Positions 25,972 through 35,357 are shown, numbered from the stretch's first letter. The stretch is 64,000 nt of DNA from Brevundimonas sp. NIBR11 (GCF_027912535.1 NZ_CP115465.1:2274001-2338000), one strand, 5' to 3'. Numbers and translations: made by a program. Notes: generated by a model from the sequence alone, not told the origin.

Positions 25972-26631
25972 ATGTCGCCGCCCGATCTCGAACAGCCGGT
26001 CCTGTGGTCCCTACTCGGGGGCGGGTTCGCCGCGGCCTTTCTGCACGCGGCCCTGCCGACCCACTGGTTGCCGTTCGTACTGGTCGGGCGCGCCCAGCGG
26101 TGGGGCTTGCCGAAGAACCTCTTGGCCGTCGCCGCCGCCGGCCTCGCCCACATCGCCTCGACCGCCTTGGTCGGCTCCCTGATCGTCGCGGCCGGGATGG
26201 CGCTGGACGAGATTGTCGCCGGCCTCCTCCCCCATCTCTCCGCCATCCTTCTGTTCAGCTTCGGCGCCTTCTATCTGGTCAAGTCCGCCATCCGTCGCCC
26301 GGTCATGGCGGGCGGCCCCGCCCTCGACCTCGCCGAGCCCACCGTCGGCCACGGCGCCGCATTCTGGGGCCTGGTCGCCGTCATGGCCCTGTCGCCCGGC
26401 GAGGTGCTGCTCCCCATCTATATGTCCTCCGCCCAGGAAGGCGTCGGCGCCCTCGCCCTTCTGACCGCCGCCTTCGCCCTCGGCACCATTCTCGGCATGG
26501 CGACCTTCACCACCCTGGCCCGCGCGGGCGCCTCGGTTCTCAAGCTGGAGCGGTGGGCGCGCTATGAAGGGGCCATCCTCGGCCTCGCCCTGATCGCGAT
26601 CGGCCTTCTCGTCGTGCTCCACCAGCACTAG
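25972..26631 (+). CDS. Predicted metal-related polytopic membrane protein
   Basis: A 219-residue protein with about six hydrophobic helices. HAALPTHWLPF in the first helix and a His in TVGHGAAFWGL suggest metal contact. The overall pattern resembles the LysE/RcnA-like exporter fold, but the identity is not secure. It starts 18 bases after a possible Zur box with no obvious ribosome site, so the transcript may be nearly leaderless. A His-rich CDF gene and a His-rich G3E GTPase follow on the same strand, arguing for zinc handling. Confidence 0.6.
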   Translation: MSPPDLEQPVLWSLLGGGFAAAFLHAALPTHWLPFVLVGRAQRWGLPKNLLAVAAAGLAHIASTALVGSLIVAAGMALDEIVAGLLPHLSAILLFSFGAFYLVKSAIRRPVMAGGPALDLAEPTVGHGAAFWGLVAVMALSPGEVLLPIYMSSAQEGVGALALLTAAFALGTILGMATFTTLARAGASVLKLERWARYEGAILGLALIAIGLLVVLHQH

Positions 26632-26640
26632 GGTCGCCGG

Positions 26641-27606
26641 ATGGCTTTCCACGATCACGCACACGGCGACCATGAGCATGGTCACGACCATTCGCATCAT
26701 GGTCACTCCCATGGCGGAGGCGGCCACCACGGCCACGCCCACGGCCCGGTCGACACCGGCGACTGGCGCTATCTGGTCGGACTGATCGTCAACCTCGCCT
26801 TCGTCGCCTGCGAGTTCGGCGCCGGGATTTACAGCGGCTCCACCGCCCTCCTCGCCGACGCCGGCCACAATCTGTCGGACGTCCTCGGCCTCGCCATGGC
26901 CGGCGGCGCGGCCGTCCTCGCCCGTCGCGCGGCGGGCAAGCAACTGACCTACGGCTTCGGCAAGGCAACCATCCTCGCCGCCCTCGCCAACGCCCTCCTG
27001 CTCATCTTCGCCTGCGGAGCCATCGCCTTCGAGGCGGTCCAGCGGCTGACCGATCCCGCCCCGGTCCAGTCCGGCATCATCATGATCGTGGCCGGCATCG
27101 GCTTCGTCATCAACCTGGGCACCGCGCTCCTGTTCATGCGCGACCAGCACAGCGACCTGAACGCGCGCGGAGCCTATTTGCACATGATGGCCGACGCCGG
27201 CGTCTCCATCGGCGTCGTCATTTCGGGCGCCCTGATCCTGTTCACAGGCTGGTCCATCGTCGACCCGCTGGTCTCCATCGCCATTGTCATCGTCATCCTT
27301 CTGGGCACCTGGGGCCTGCTCAAGGATTCGGTTGGCCTGGCCATGGACGCCGCCCCCGGTTCGGTCGATGTCGCCAAGGTCAGGGACGCCCTCGCCGCCC
27401 TCCCCGGCGTTTCGGCCGTCCACGACCTGCACGTCTGGAACATGTCGACGACCTCGACCGCGCTGACCGCCCACCTCGTCCACGACCGCGGCGACCCCCG
27501 CGCCCTCCTGGCCGAAGCCCAGACCCTAGCGAAGACGCAATTCGCCATCGCCCACACAACGCTTCAGCTCGAAACCGATGTCATGCCGGATTGCCCGGAC
27601 TGTTGA
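26641..27606 (+). CDS. Cation diffusion facilitator with His-rich N-terminus (zinc exporter)
   Basis: A 321-residue CDF transporter. The first 35 residues contain about a dozen histidines in HDH/HGH repeats, a typical zinc-buffering tail. Transport sites: [13 protein letters not shown] in TM2 (HxxxD) and [12 protein letters not shown] in TM5 (HxxxD), both the Zn-specific form of ZitB/CzcD exporters. The C-terminal domain has the conserved VHDLHVW. The start ATG is nine bases after the upstream stop and the downstream GTPase follows 37 bases on, indicating one operon. Confidence 0.88.
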   Translation: MAFHDHAHGDHEHGHDHSHHGHSHGGGGHHGHAHGPVDTGDWRYLVGLIVNLAFVACEFGAGIYSGSTALLADAGHNLSDVLGLAMAGGAAVLARRAAGKQLTYGFGKATILAALANALLLIFACGAIAFEAVQRLTDPAPVQSGIIMIVAGIGFVINLGTALLFMRDQHSDLNARGAYLHMMADAGVSIGVVISGALILFTGWSIVDPLVSIAIVIVILLGTWGLLKDSVGLAMDAAPGSVDVAKVRDALAALPGVSAVHDLHVWNMSTTSTALTAHLVHDRGDPRALLAEAQTLAKTQFAIAHTTLQLETDVMPDCPDC

Positions 27607-27643
27607 CCTTCACAAGAAGGGCGCCAACCGCCATCTAGCGCCC

Positions 27644-28792
27644 ATGACCGACACGACCTCTTCGAAGATCCCCGTCACCGTCCTCACCGGCTACCTCGGC
27701 GCGGGCAAGACCACCCTGCTTAACCGCATCCTCACCGAGGACCACGGCAAGCGTTACGCCGTCATCGTCAACGAGTTCGGCGAGATCGGCATCGACAATG
27801 ACCTGGTCGTCGGCGCCGACGAGGACGTGTTCGAGATGAACAACGGCTGCGTCTGCTGCACGGTGCGCGGCGACCTGATCCGCGTCGTCGCCGGCCTGAT
27901 GAAGCGCCAGAAGCCGGGCCAGCCCGCCTTCGACGCCATCATCGTTGAAACCACCGGCCTCGCCGACCCCGGGCCGGTGGCTCAGACCTTCTTCGTCGAC
28001 GAGGATGTGAAGGCCAAGACGACGCTCGACAGCGTCACCGCCCTGGTCGACGCCAAACACGTCATGGCCCGCCTGGACGACTCGAAAGAGGCCCGCGAGC
28101 AGGTCGCCTTCGCCGACCGCATCATCCTCAACAAGACCGACCTGGCCTCAGCCGCCGAACTGGCCGCCGTCGAGGCCCGCCTCAGGAAGCTCAACCCCAT
28201 CGCCCCCATCACCCGCGCCGAGCGGGCGAATGTGCCGCTGGACCAGGTGCTGGGCCTGCACGGCTTCGACCTGCAGCGCATCCTCGAGATCCAGCCCGAG
28301 TTCGCCAACCCGCCCCACGGCGAGGACGGCCACGTACACGACGAACACTGCGGCCACGACCACCATCACCACGCGCACGATCATGACCACGATCACCACC
28401 ATCATGGGCACGACCTTGCGCACGGTGTGGACGGGTCGGACGGTTTGGACGGGGTTTCGCCGTCCGTTTCGGGCGCGCGCGGGCACAATCATGCCGACGA
28501 CATCAAGGGCGTCTCCCTGTCGCTCGACCAGCCGATGAACGGCGTCAAATTCACTCAGTGGCTAGACAAGCTGCTGGGCGAGAAAGGCCAGGACATCCTG
28601 CGCGCCAAGGGCATCATCAACGTCGAGGGCGAAGACAAGCGTCTAGTCTTCCAGGCCGTCCACATGATCCTGGAGGGCGACCTGCAACGCGAATGGGGCC
28701 CGACCGAACGCCGCTGGAGCCGCGCTGTCTTCATCGGCCGCGACCTCGACGAAGCGGCGCTGAAAGCCGGTTTCGAAAGCTGCGCGGCATGA
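27644..28792 (+). CDS. CobW/G3E-family GTPase, His-rich zinc chaperone-like
   Basis: A 382-residue G3E GTPase. Walker [13 protein letters not shown] at about 16-27, the metal motif GCVCC at 68-72, ETTGLADP and NKTD for guanine recognition, and a CobW C-terminal domain from about 300. Between domains, residues 229-262 are a His/Asp repeat of more than fifteen histidines. In several bacteria Zur-controlled G3E proteins supply zinc to client enzymes; cobalamin synthesis is the alternative but no cob genes are nearby. ATG 27644 begins the homology; the longer frame does not. The stop overlaps the next start as ATGA. Confidence 0.85.
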   Translation: MTDTTSSKIPVTVLTGYLGAGKTTLLNRILTEDHGKRYAVIVNEFGEIGIDNDLVVGADEDVFEMNNGCVCCTVRGDLIRVVAGLMKRQKPGQPAFDAIIVETTGLADPGPVAQTFFVDEDVKAKTTLDSVTALVDAKHVMARLDDSKEAREQVAFADRIILNKTDLASAAELAAVEARLRKLNPIAPITRAERANVPLDQVLGLHGFDLQRILEIQPEFANPPHGEDGHVHDEHCGHDHHHHAHDHDHDHHHHGHDLAHGVDGSDGLDGVSPSVSGARGHNHADDIKGVSLSLDQPMNGVKFTQWLDKLLGEKGQDILRAKGIINVEGEDKRLVFQAVHMILEGDLQREWGPTERRWSRAVFIGRDLDEAALKAGFESCAA

Positions 28793-29472
28793 GCAAAGCC
28801 ATCCTGATCGTCGGCGCCTCTCGCGGTCTGGGGCTCGGTCTCGTCGCCGAACACCTGAAGCGCGGCTTCGACGTCGTTGCTACCGTGCGCAAACCCGCCG
28901 ACGAAACAGAACTGAAGGCCCTGCCCGGCGCGGAGCGCCTGACGGTGCTTCAGGCCGACGTGACCTCGGATGACGACATCGCCCGTCTGGCCGCCAAGGT
29001 CCCCGGCCTGCTGGACGTCGTCTTCGTCAATGCGGGCGTCATCGGTCCGAAGAGCGTCGTCGATGCCTCGCCCGCAGAGTTGGACAAGGCCTTCCACACC
29101 AACGTCTTCGGCCCCATCCGCCTCGCCCACGCCCTCATTGGAAAGATGCGGGACAAGACCGGCGTCCTCGCCCTGATGTCCAGCCGCATGGGCTCCATCG
29201 GCGAACAATCCAGCGGCCATTCCGCCGTCTACCGCTCGACCAAGGCCGCGCAGAACAGCCTCGCTCGGTCCCTGTGGCTGACCGAGGCGAAGGATCGTGG
29301 CGTCACCGTGCTGTCCATCCACCCCGGCTGGGTGAAGACCGACATGGGCGGTCAGAACGCCGACATCGATATCGAGACCAGCGTGTCCGGCATCGCCGAC
29401 CAGCTCGCCGCCAACATCGGCGCCGACGCCCATCGCTTCATCGACTACAGGGGCAAGGACATCGCGTGGTAG
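28789..29472 (+). CDS. Short-chain dehydrogenase/reductase
   Basis: A 227-residue [12 protein letters not shown] cofactor loop (residues 9-17), NAG at the third strand (VFVNAGVIG), and the YRSTKAA catalytic Tyr-Lys pair with an upstream Ser in MSSRMGS. The C-terminus [11 protein letters not shown] closes the active site. Substrate unknown. The start overlaps the GTPase stop by four bases, so it belongs to the same operon despite no obvious metal role. The WD40 gene follows after ten bases. Confidence 0.88.
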   Translation: MSKAILIVGASRGLGLGLVAEHLKRGFDVVATVRKPADETELKALPGAERLTVLQADVTSDDDIARLAAKVPGLLDVVFVNAGVIGPKSVVDASPAELDKAFHTNVFGPIRLAHALIGKMRDKTGVLALMSSRMGSIGEQSSGHSAVYRSTKAAQNSLARSLWLTEAKDRGVTVLSIHPGWVKTDMGGQNADIDIETSVSGIADQLAANIGADAHRFIDYRGKDIAW

Positions 29473-29482
29473 GGCGTCGCGC

Positions 29483-30460
29483 ATGACGCATTTCACCTTC
29501 GACGCCCAGGTCACCTCGGCCCATTTCGAATCCTCCGGCGCGGTCTTCGCCTTGGGCGACGGTTCCGTGCGGTTCGAGGATCGAACCTTCGACGACGTTC
29601 ATGACGGCGCCATCTTGTGCGCCGTGGTCCACCCGTCCGGCGACGGCCTGGTCACCGGCGGCGACGACGGCCGCGTCATCTGGTCGAGGAAGGGCGAGGC
29701 CGGGGTTCTGGCCACCGCCCAAGGACTCAGCAAGGGCCAGTGGATCGATTCCATCGACGCATCGTCCGAGACGAACCTGATCGCCTTCTCCGCCGGCAAG
29801 ACCCTGTCGGTCATCGACGCGACCGACGCCGCCTTCCGCCGCGACTTCGTCCATGAGCGCACCGTTTCGGGCGTGGCCTTCGATCCCAAGGGCCGCCGCA
29901 TCGCCACCTCGACCTACGGCGGCGCCTGCCTGTGGTTCGCGCGGATCGCCGATCAGAAGCCGACCAAGCTGGTCTGGGCCGGATCACATACCGGCGTCGC
30001 CTTCTCGCCCGACGGCGCCTTCGTGATCACCATGATGCAAGACGCCCAGTTGCACGGCTGGCGGCTGAAGGACGCCAAGAACATGCGGATGGGCGGCTAT
30101 CCGTCCAAGATCCGTTCCGTCGGCTTTCTCGCGAAAGGCCGGCTTCTGGCCACCTCGGGCGCGCAAGGGACGGTCCTCTGGCCCTTCGACAGCTCGAACG
30201 GTCCCATGGGCCGCGAGGCGTCGGAGATCGGCTACGACGACACGACCCTGGTCAACCTGGTCGCCACGGCCAATCCGCACAGCCGCATGGCCGCGGGTCT
30301 CGCCGACGGCCGCGTCTGGGTCGCCGACCCGGCCGCCCAGGGGCTCAACTTCATCAAGGCCGAGAAGGGCGCGCCCATCGCGGCCCTGGCCCTGAGTCCG
30401 GACGCCACCCGCGTCGCCTGGGCCGACGAAGAGGGTAACGCCGGCGTTTCGGACCTCTAG
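29483..30460 (+). CDS. WD40-repeat protein
   Basis: A 325-residue cytoplasmic beta-propeller protein, seven repeats judged by recurring hydrophobic/Gly/Asp patterns such as CAVVHPSGDGLVTGGDDGRVI, GVAFDPKGRRIATSTYGG and ALSPDATRVAWADEEG. No enzymatic motif. In Caulobacterales such propellers are small interaction platforms of unknown partner. It ends the operon that begins with the membrane protein at 25972; the tail of the cluster spacing is ten bases. Confidence 0.75.
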   Translation: MTHFTFDAQVTSAHFESSGAVFALGDGSVRFEDRTFDDVHDGAILCAVVHPSGDGLVTGGDDGRVIWSRKGEAGVLATAQGLSKGQWIDSIDASSETNLIAFSAGKTLSVIDATDAAFRRDFVHERTVSGVAFDPKGRRIATSTYGGACLWFARIADQKPTKLVWAGSHTGVAFSPDGAFVITMMQDAQLHGWRLKDAKNMRMGGYPSKIRSVGFLAKGRLLATSGAQGTVLWPFDSSNGPMGREASEIGYDDTTLVNLVATANPHSRMAAGLADGRVWVADPAAQGLNFIKAEKGAPIAALALSPDATRVAWADEEGNAGVSDL

Positions 30461-30506
30461 CCTCGCCCCGCGACGCGCCCTATCGTCCGGCCGAACGGGG
30501 GTCCGG

Positions 30507-30632
30507 ATGAGAAATCGGCCGCGAGGCGAGACGCCGAGAATGGCCTTCGGCTGCATGGCCGTGGGCATCCTGGCCCTCGTCGTGATCGGGGCCTTCGCCG
30601 TGATCTTCCTGTGGGACGTCAACCTTCACTAG
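30507..30632 (+). CDS. 41-residue single-pass membrane mini-protein
   Basis: ATG 30507 to TAG 30630-30632. A basic N-terminus (MRNRPRGETPR) precedes one membrane helix (VGILALVVIGAFAVIFLW), predicting an inner-membrane protein with cytoplasmic N-terminus. GGGG-type ribosome site lies upstream. Too short for most gene finders, but the charge pattern and position right before mtgA make it plausible. Confidence 0.45.
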   Translation: MRNRPRGETPRMAFGCMAVGILALVVIGAFAVIFLWDVNLH

Positions 30633-30688
30633 CCTGGCCCTTGCACGGCCACGCCCATCGGCAAAAAACTCCGCACCGGGAGGGATCG

Positions 30689-31393
30689 ATGACCAACGAT
30701 ACAACCCCGCGCCCGAAGAAGCGCCGTCCCCTTCTGACCGCCGCCTTAATCCTCGCCGCCCTGCCGATCGGGGGTGTCCTGATCCACACCTTCGCCCCGC
30801 CGCCCCTGACCCTTCTGATGGCGCGCGAGTTCATAGCCGGCCATGGGCTTGACTACCGCTGGCGCTCGCTCGACCAGATCTCGCCCAACCTCGTCGCCTC
30901 CGCCATCGCCGCCGAGGACGCCCGCTTCTGTTCCCACGGCGGCTTCGATATGCAGGCCATCGAGAAGGCGCTGCAGAACAACGAGCGCGGCCGAAGGGTG
31001 CGGGGCGGCTCCACCATCTCCCAGCAGACGGCCAAGAATGTCTTCCTCTGGCCTGGGCGCGACTGGATCCGAAAGGGTTTTGAGGCCGGCTACACCCTCA
31101 TGATCGAGACCGTCTGGTCCAAGCGACGGATCATGGAGGTCTATCTGAACGTCGCCGAAATGGGCCCGGGCATTTATGGCGCGGAGGCCGCCGCCCGACA
31201 CTGGTTCGGCAAGTCCGCCGCCGACCTGTCGCCCCGGGAGGCGGCCCGCATCGCCGCCATCCTGCCCTCGCCGCGACGCTACGACGCCCGCTCCCCCGGC
31301 CCCTACCTCCGCCGCCGCGCCGCCCGCGTCCAGGCCAGCGCCCGCGTAGTCCGCAATGAGGGCCTGGCGGACTGCGTGCTGGGCGAACGTTAA
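30689..31393 (+). CDS. mtgA: Monofunctional peptidoglycan glycosyltransferase
   Basis: A 234-residue inner-membrane GT51 enzyme that polymerises lipid II into glycan strands. One N-terminal membrane helix follows a basic tail; then AAEDARFCSHGGFD supplies the catalytic Glu and EDxxF motif, RGGSTISQQTAKNVFLW the second motif, and RIMEVYLNVAEMGPGIYGAE the third. Length and order match MtgA. ATG 30689 follows GGGAGGGA. A single-pass mini-protein gene precedes it. Confidence 0.93.
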   Translation: MTNDTTPRPKKRRPLLTAALILAALPIGGVLIHTFAPPPLTLLMAREFIAGHGLDYRWRSLDQISPNLVASAIAAEDARFCSHGGFDMQAIEKALQNNERGRRVRGGSTISQQTAKNVFLWPGRDWIRKGFEAGYTLMIETVWSKRRIMEVYLNVAEMGPGIYGAEAAARHWFGKSAADLSPREAARIAAILPSPRRYDARSPGPYLRRRAARVQASARVVRNEGLADCVLGER

Positions 31394-31420
31394 CCAGCCG
31401 CCTTGGCCGAAGCCTTAACC
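31390..31420 (+). promoter_or_regulatory. Two CtrA-type half-sites upstream of the TadG-like gene
   Basis: TTAACCA at 31390-31396 and TTAACC at 31415-31420 lie 65-95 bases upstream of the TadG-like start. CtrA sites are usually two TTAA elements seven bases apart; the spacing here is wrong for a full site, so this is tentative. The first overlaps the mtgA stop codon. Confidence 0.25.
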
Positions 31421-31484
31421 GTCAGGCGCTAAACGAGGTCGATTGCGGTCCCCCGTCCGGGGCCGCCGCGACCACGGGTGGGCC

Positions 31485-33179
31485 ATGACGATCGTAATCC
31501 GGGTGATGCAGCGAGCGCGCGACGTCGTGCGCGGCTTCGCATCCGATACGCGCGGCAATATCGCCATGATCTCGGCCTTCGTGATCCCGGTCCTGTTGCT
31601 GATCACCTTCGGCGGGATCGACATTCACCGCGCTTCCACCGTGAAGGCCAACCTGCAGGACTCGCTCGACGCCGCCACCCTGGCCGCCGCCCGGTCGCCC
31701 TACACGACGGATGCAGACATCACCCGGGTGGGTCTGGCTTCGCTGCAGGCGAACCTGGCGCCCTATAAGGACATTTCTCTCCAGACCGCCGGCACGACGT
31801 TCAAGCTTGACAACACCGGCGCGGTCGTCGGCGACGCGCGTGTCAATGTCTCGGCTCTGGTCGCGAACATCATCCTGCCCATGGTCGGCCAGGGCACGGG
31901 CGACACGATCCCGGTCAAGGCCCACTCGGAAGTGCTGCGCTCCAACAACCGGGTCGAGGTGGCCCTGGTGCTCGACAACACGGGCTCGATGGCCGGCACG
32001 AAGCTGTCGAACCTGAAAGCCGCCGCCACCGACCTGATCGACCGACTGGAGGCCGCCGACAGCCGTTCGATCGAGCCCGACGCCATCAAGATTTCGCTGG
32101 TGCCCTTTTCCCAGACTGTTCGCGTCGTCCAGGGCGGCTCGAACACCGTGCCCAGCTACATGTCCAACGCCAATACCCACACGGGCGGGGGCGCCGTGTC
32201 CAGCAACCCCTACAGCCTGTTCTCGACCGCAGTCGGCCGCTTCACCCTGTTCGGACGGCTCGGCACGACCTGGGGCGGCTGCGTCGAGGCTCGCCAGGCC
32301 CCCTACGACATTCGCGACGACGCCCCCGTGTCCAGCAACCAGGCCCGGATGTTCGTCCCCTATTTCGCTGCCGACGAGCCGGATCGCGACGACTATCCCA
32401 ACGACTCCACCTGGCGGAACTTCGACTACGAGGGCAACGACTACCTGCTCGACGGCGCCCAGACCGGCAGCAACAACTACGCCGGTTCGAACAATGCCTT
32501 CGCCAGTTCCACCGCGCGCAACACCGAGTGGTTCCGCAGGGTTCGCAATAGCGCCAAATACGCCACGACCTATTTGAAGTCCGGCTCGCTCAACACGTCG
32601 CGTGGTCCCAATCGCGGCTGCGACCTCCAGCCCCTGATTCGTTTGACCGACAACTACGACCAGCTCCGGACGGCCGTGAACAACATGATCGCAAGCGGCA
32701 ACACGAACGTGCCACTGGGCACGATGTGGGGCTGGCACACCCTGTCGCCGAATGCCCCCTTCGGCGACGGTCGCGCCTACGGCACGGATCGCCTGACCAA
32801 GATCATCATCATCATGACCGACGGCGAGAACGTCATGAGCCAGTACGACAGCCCCAACGGGTCGAACTACAACGGCATGGGCTACATCTGGCAGAACCGT
32901 CTGGGCATCACCTCTGGGTCCGATTCCCAGCGCCGCACGGCCATGGACAATCGCTTCGACCACCCCAACGCGGGCGTCGAGGACATGTGCGGCAACATGA
33001 AGGGCGACGGCATCGAAGTGTACACGGTGGCGGTCCAGGTGGACGCTAGCGCCCAGACCCTGCTGCGCCGCTGCGCCTCCGACGACGAGCACTATTTCCC
33101 GGTGGACAGCGCCTCGGGGATCGGCGCGGCCTTCGACCGCATCGCGGGCGCCATCGAAAACCTGAGGATTTCGCGATGA
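31485..33179 (+). CDS. TadG-like pilus-assembly protein with von Willebrand A domain
   Basis: A 564-residue protein with an N-terminal TadE/TadG-type membrane anchor (GNIAMISAFVIPVLLLITFGG, cut here to twenty or fewer contiguous residues elsewhere) and a vWA domain whose MIDAS begins LDNTGSMAG near residue 163. Later MIDAS-type threonine and aspartate in TDGENV are present. The rest is a Ser/Asn-rich periplasmic region. Known TadG proteins join Flp pilus assembly; no other tad gene is near, so the role is inferred. The stop overlaps the small downstream gene. Confidence 0.8.
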   Translation: MTIVIRVMQRARDVVRGFASDTRGNIAMISAFVIPVLLLITFGGIDIHRASTVKANLQDSLDAATLAAARSPYTTDADITRVGLASLQANLAPYKDISLQTAGTTFKLDNTGAVVGDARVNVSALVANIILPMVGQGTGDTIPVKAHSEVLRSNNRVEVALVLDNTGSMAGTKLSNLKAAATDLIDRLEAADSRSIEPDAIKISLVPFSQTVRVVQGGSNTVPSYMSNANTHTGGGAVSSNPYSLFSTAVGRFTLFGRLGTTWGGCVEARQAPYDIRDDAPVSSNQARMFVPYFAADEPDRDDYPNDSTWRNFDYEGNDYLLDGAQTGSNNYAGSNNAFASSTARNTEWFRRVRNSAKYATTYLKSGSLNTSRGPNRGCDLQPLIRLTDNYDQLRTAVNNMIASGNTNVPLGTMWGWHTLSPNAPFGDGRAYGTDRLTKIIIIMTDGENVMSQYDSPNGSNYNGMGYIWQNRLGITSGSDSQRRTAMDNRFDHPNAGVEDMCGNMKGDGIEVYTVAVQVDASAQTLLRRCASDDEHYFPVDSASGIGAAFDRIAGAIENLRISR

Positions 33180-33385
33180 TCGCCTCCTCGATCGCCGCTG
33201 CGGGAATGACCTCGGCCGTCGCCCGCTTTGAACAGAGCGCGGTGCGCACCGCCCAGGCGCCCCTGGAGAACCTCGAGACCGAAATGGTCGAGCGCGTCGA
33301 AGCCAAGACCCAGTTCTCGGCCAACGTCGCCGTGCTCAAGACCGCCAATGACATGACCGGCGCCCTGCTGGATATTCTGGCCTAG
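33176..33385 (+). CDS. Small protein resembling the flagellar rod C-terminal motif
   Basis: A 69-residue helical protein starting ATGA-coupled to the TadG-like gene. The end AKTQFSANVAVLKTANDM, then LLDIL matches the C-terminal motif shared by flagellar rod, hook and hook-associated proteins, which forms the inner coiled coil of the filament. Free-standing copies are seen in Caulobacterales but their role is unknown. It could be a pilus or flagellum accessory. Confidence 0.6.
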   Translation: MIASSIAAAGMTSAVARFEQSAVRTAQAPLENLETEMVERVEAKTQFSANVAVLKTANDMTGALLDILA

Positions 33386-34074
33386 CCCGCTTTGTCCGGC
33401 AGGCCAAAGAAGGTCTGGAACCGCTCAGCCAGGGCCCGGTCGCCCGTGACCGCCAGCCGACCGGCCGCCTCCATCTGCGCCAGCGGCGGCTTGCCGTAGA
33501 CGTATTCGACCACGGCGGCGGGTTCGCAGTCGAACACCACGTCGCAGGTCTCGATCTCGCTCCGTTCGCTGGTCAGGTCGCCGTCCGCGATGGTCGCCAC
33601 GAAGCTGCGATCCCCGAAGACGAAGCCGATCCGCGCCGTCAGGTCGCCGGCCGCCTCGGCGTCGAACATGGTCCGCAGGGACATCATCACCGACACCGCG
33701 CTGATCGGCAGTCCCGGATCGTGCTGCGGAGAGCGGGCGGCCCAGCGGCCCAAAACCTCGAACACCGGCTGCGCCTCATAGCCCCAGTCGGTCAGCTCAT
33801 AGACTTGGACCGAGGCCGGCGGCGGCAGTTTGCGACGACGCACGATGCCCGCTTCCTCCAGTCCCTCCAGCCGCTGCGTCAGGACGTTGGCCGAGACGCC
33901 GCACAGGTCCGACTTCAGGTCGCCGAACCGGCGCGGGCCGAACATCAGTTCGCGCATGACCAGCAGCGCCCACCGCTCCCCAACCAGGTCCAGCCCATGC
34001 GCCGCCCCGCAGGCGTCGTGGTAGCGGCGCCCGGACGCCTTCGCAGACTCGCTAGTTACTTTTCCTAACTTCAT
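33382..34074 (-). CDS. HxlR-family transcriptional regulator with SCP2-like tail
   Basis: A 230-residue regulator. The HxlR winged helix covers about 20-115: DLVGERWALLVMRELMFGPRRF, NVLTQRLEGLEEAGIVRRR (conserved blocks). The second half (FDAEAAGDLTARIGFVFGD) resembles an SCP2 sterol-carrier-type domain found in a subgroup of HxlR proteins. It probably represses the divergent dihydrofolate-reductase-like gene, from which it is separated by 83 bases. Its stop overlaps the convergent small gene. Confidence 0.85.
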   Translation of the reverse strand: MKLGKVTSESAKASGRRYHDACGAAHGLDLVGERWALLVMRELMFGPRRFGDLKSDLCGVSANVLTQRLEGLEEAGIVRRRKLPPPASVQVYELTDWGYEAQPVFEVLGRWAARSPQHDPGLPISAVSVMMSLRTMFDAEAAGDLTARIGFVFGDRSFVATIADGDLTSERSEIETCDVVFDCEPAAVVEYVYGKPPLAQMEAAGRLAVTGDRALAERFQTFFGLPDKAG

Positions 34075-34157
34075 TGTTGACTAAGATAATCTCATTAGAC
34101 TAGGTTCGCAATATCGAGAGCCCGCAAACGGCCGCCAAACGGGAAGGAGACAATGGG
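34075..34157. promoter_or_regulatory. Divergent promoter region of HxlR regulator and reductase
   Basis: This 83-base region is AT-rich compared with its flanks. A candidate plus-strand promoter is TTGACT at 34077-34082 and TAGGTT at 34101-34106. Between them AGATAATCT is a short odd palindrome at 34084-34092, a candidate regulator site. A GGGAAGGAGA ribosome site precedes the plus-strand ATG. Confidence 0.4.
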
Positions 34158-34730
34158 ATGCCCAAGCTGATCTATTCCTTCCTGTCCTCGCTCGACGGCT
34201 ATGTCGCGGACCGCAATGGCGGGTTTGACTGGGCCGAACCGGACGAGGAGGTTCTCGCCTTCATCAACGATCTCGAACGGCCGCTGCGCAGCTATCTGTA
34301 CGGCCGCCGGCTGTACGAAATGATGACGGGATGGGAGACGGACCCCTCCTTCGCTGGCCTGTCGCCCGCCAGCGCCGACTTCGCCGAAATCTGGAAGGCG
34401 GCCGAGAAGGTGGTCTACTCCACCACCCTGGACGAAGCGCCGACGACCAAGACCCGCATCGAGCGCGCGTTCGATCCCGAGGCCGTGCGTCGGCTGAAGG
34501 CGGCCTCAGCCACCGACATCGCCATCGGCGGACCCACCCTCGCGGCCCATGCGTTGAAGGCGGGGCTGGTGGACGAGATCCAGCTGTTCATCGCCCCCGT
34601 CCTCGTCGGCGGCGGTCTGAAGATGTTCCCCGACGGCGGCTCCCTGCCGTTGGTGTTGCTCGACACCCGCCGCTTCGACGGCGGCATGACCTATCTCCGC
34701 TACCAGGTCGTCCAAGACCTAGCGGAGTGA
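34158..34730 (+). CDS. Dihydrofolate-reductase-family protein (RibD C-terminal type)
   Basis: A 190-residue reductase-fold protein. The start KLIYSFLSSLDGYVAD, mid-section RTL-like YGRRLYEMM and the NADPH-binding IAIGGPTLAAHALKAGLVDE are the RibD_C/YwjB pattern. Such proteins are pterin- or flavin-related reductases but most are uncharacterised. The VOC-like gene follows 38 bases on; both probably answer to the divergent HxlR regulator. Confidence 0.85.
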   Translation: MPKLIYSFLSSLDGYVADRNGGFDWAEPDEEVLAFINDLERPLRSYLYGRRLYEMMTGWETDPSFAGLSPASADFAEIWKAAEKVVYSTTLDEAPTTKTRIERAFDPEAVRRLKAASATDIAIGGPTLAAHALKAGLVDEIQLFIAPVLVGGGLKMFPDGGSLPLVLLDTRRFDGGMTYLRYQVVQDLAE

Positions 34731-34768
34731 CCAAGGCTCCCCAGAGAGCCGCTGACACGGAGGTTTCC

Positions 34769-35257
34769 ATGCCCGACAAGATCACCCCCTGTATCTGGTA
34801 CGACCTCGGCCAGGCCCGTCCGGCGGCGGAGTTCTACGTCTCGCTCGGCCTGCCCAACAGCCATGTCGACAAGACCACCGACAGCCCCAACGACAACCCC
34901 TCCACCAAGGCGGGCGAGGAGTTGGTCGTCGAATTCACCCTGGCCGGCCGCACATTCATGGGCCTGAACGGTGGACCTCAATTCCCGCAGTCCGAGGCTG
35001 TCTCGTTCCAGATCTATACCGACGACCAGGCCGAGACCGACCGTCTGTGGAACGCCATCGTCGGCAACGGCGGCGCCGAGAGCCAGTGTGGCTGGTGCAA
35101 GGATCGCTGGGGCGTCAACTGGCAGATCACGCCCAAGCGGCTGATGGCCTTTTATGACGAGAGCCCAGCCCGCGCGAAGGCCGCCTTCGGCGCCATGATG
35201 ACGATGAGGAAGATCGACATCGCCGCCCTGGAAGCCGCCGCCGACGCGGCGTCCTGA
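34769..35257 (+). CDS. VOC-superfamily PhnB-like protein
   Basis: A 162-residue single-module VOC protein of the PhnB/3-demethylubiquinone-methyltransferase-like subgroup: ITPCIWYDLGQARPAAEFYV at the start, FMGLNGGPQF and SQCGWCKDRWGVNWQITPK near the second half. These are predicted metal or substrate-binding folds with no proven enzyme role. GGAGG lies six bases before ATG 34769. Part of the HxlR-associated cluster. Confidence 0.8.
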   Translation: MPDKITPCIWYDLGQARPAAEFYVSLGLPNSHVDKTTDSPNDNPSTKAGEELVVEFTLAGRTFMGLNGGPQFPQSEAVSFQIYTDDQAETDRLWNAIVGNGGAESQCGWCKDRWGVNWQITPKRLMAFYDESPARAKAAFGAMMTMRKIDIAALEAAADAAS

Positions 35258-35357
35258 CGCATTCGTACAATATCCCGTCCGCCTCACAGTCACACATGGG
35301 CCTCAAGCAGCGAGCGACCGCGTCGCGAGCGGTAGGCCTCTCCGAAGGAGCACCAGA

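Noticed and set aside
27644..28792. His-codon repeat inside the G3E GTPase as a CRISPR-like or mobile repeat
   Set aside because: The repeat is in frame and encodes a metal-binding His/Asp linker; there are no spacers.
31422..33092. 556-codon minus-strand ORF over the TadG-like gene
   Set aside because: Antisense shadow; the plus-strand frame has the membrane anchor and vWA motifs.
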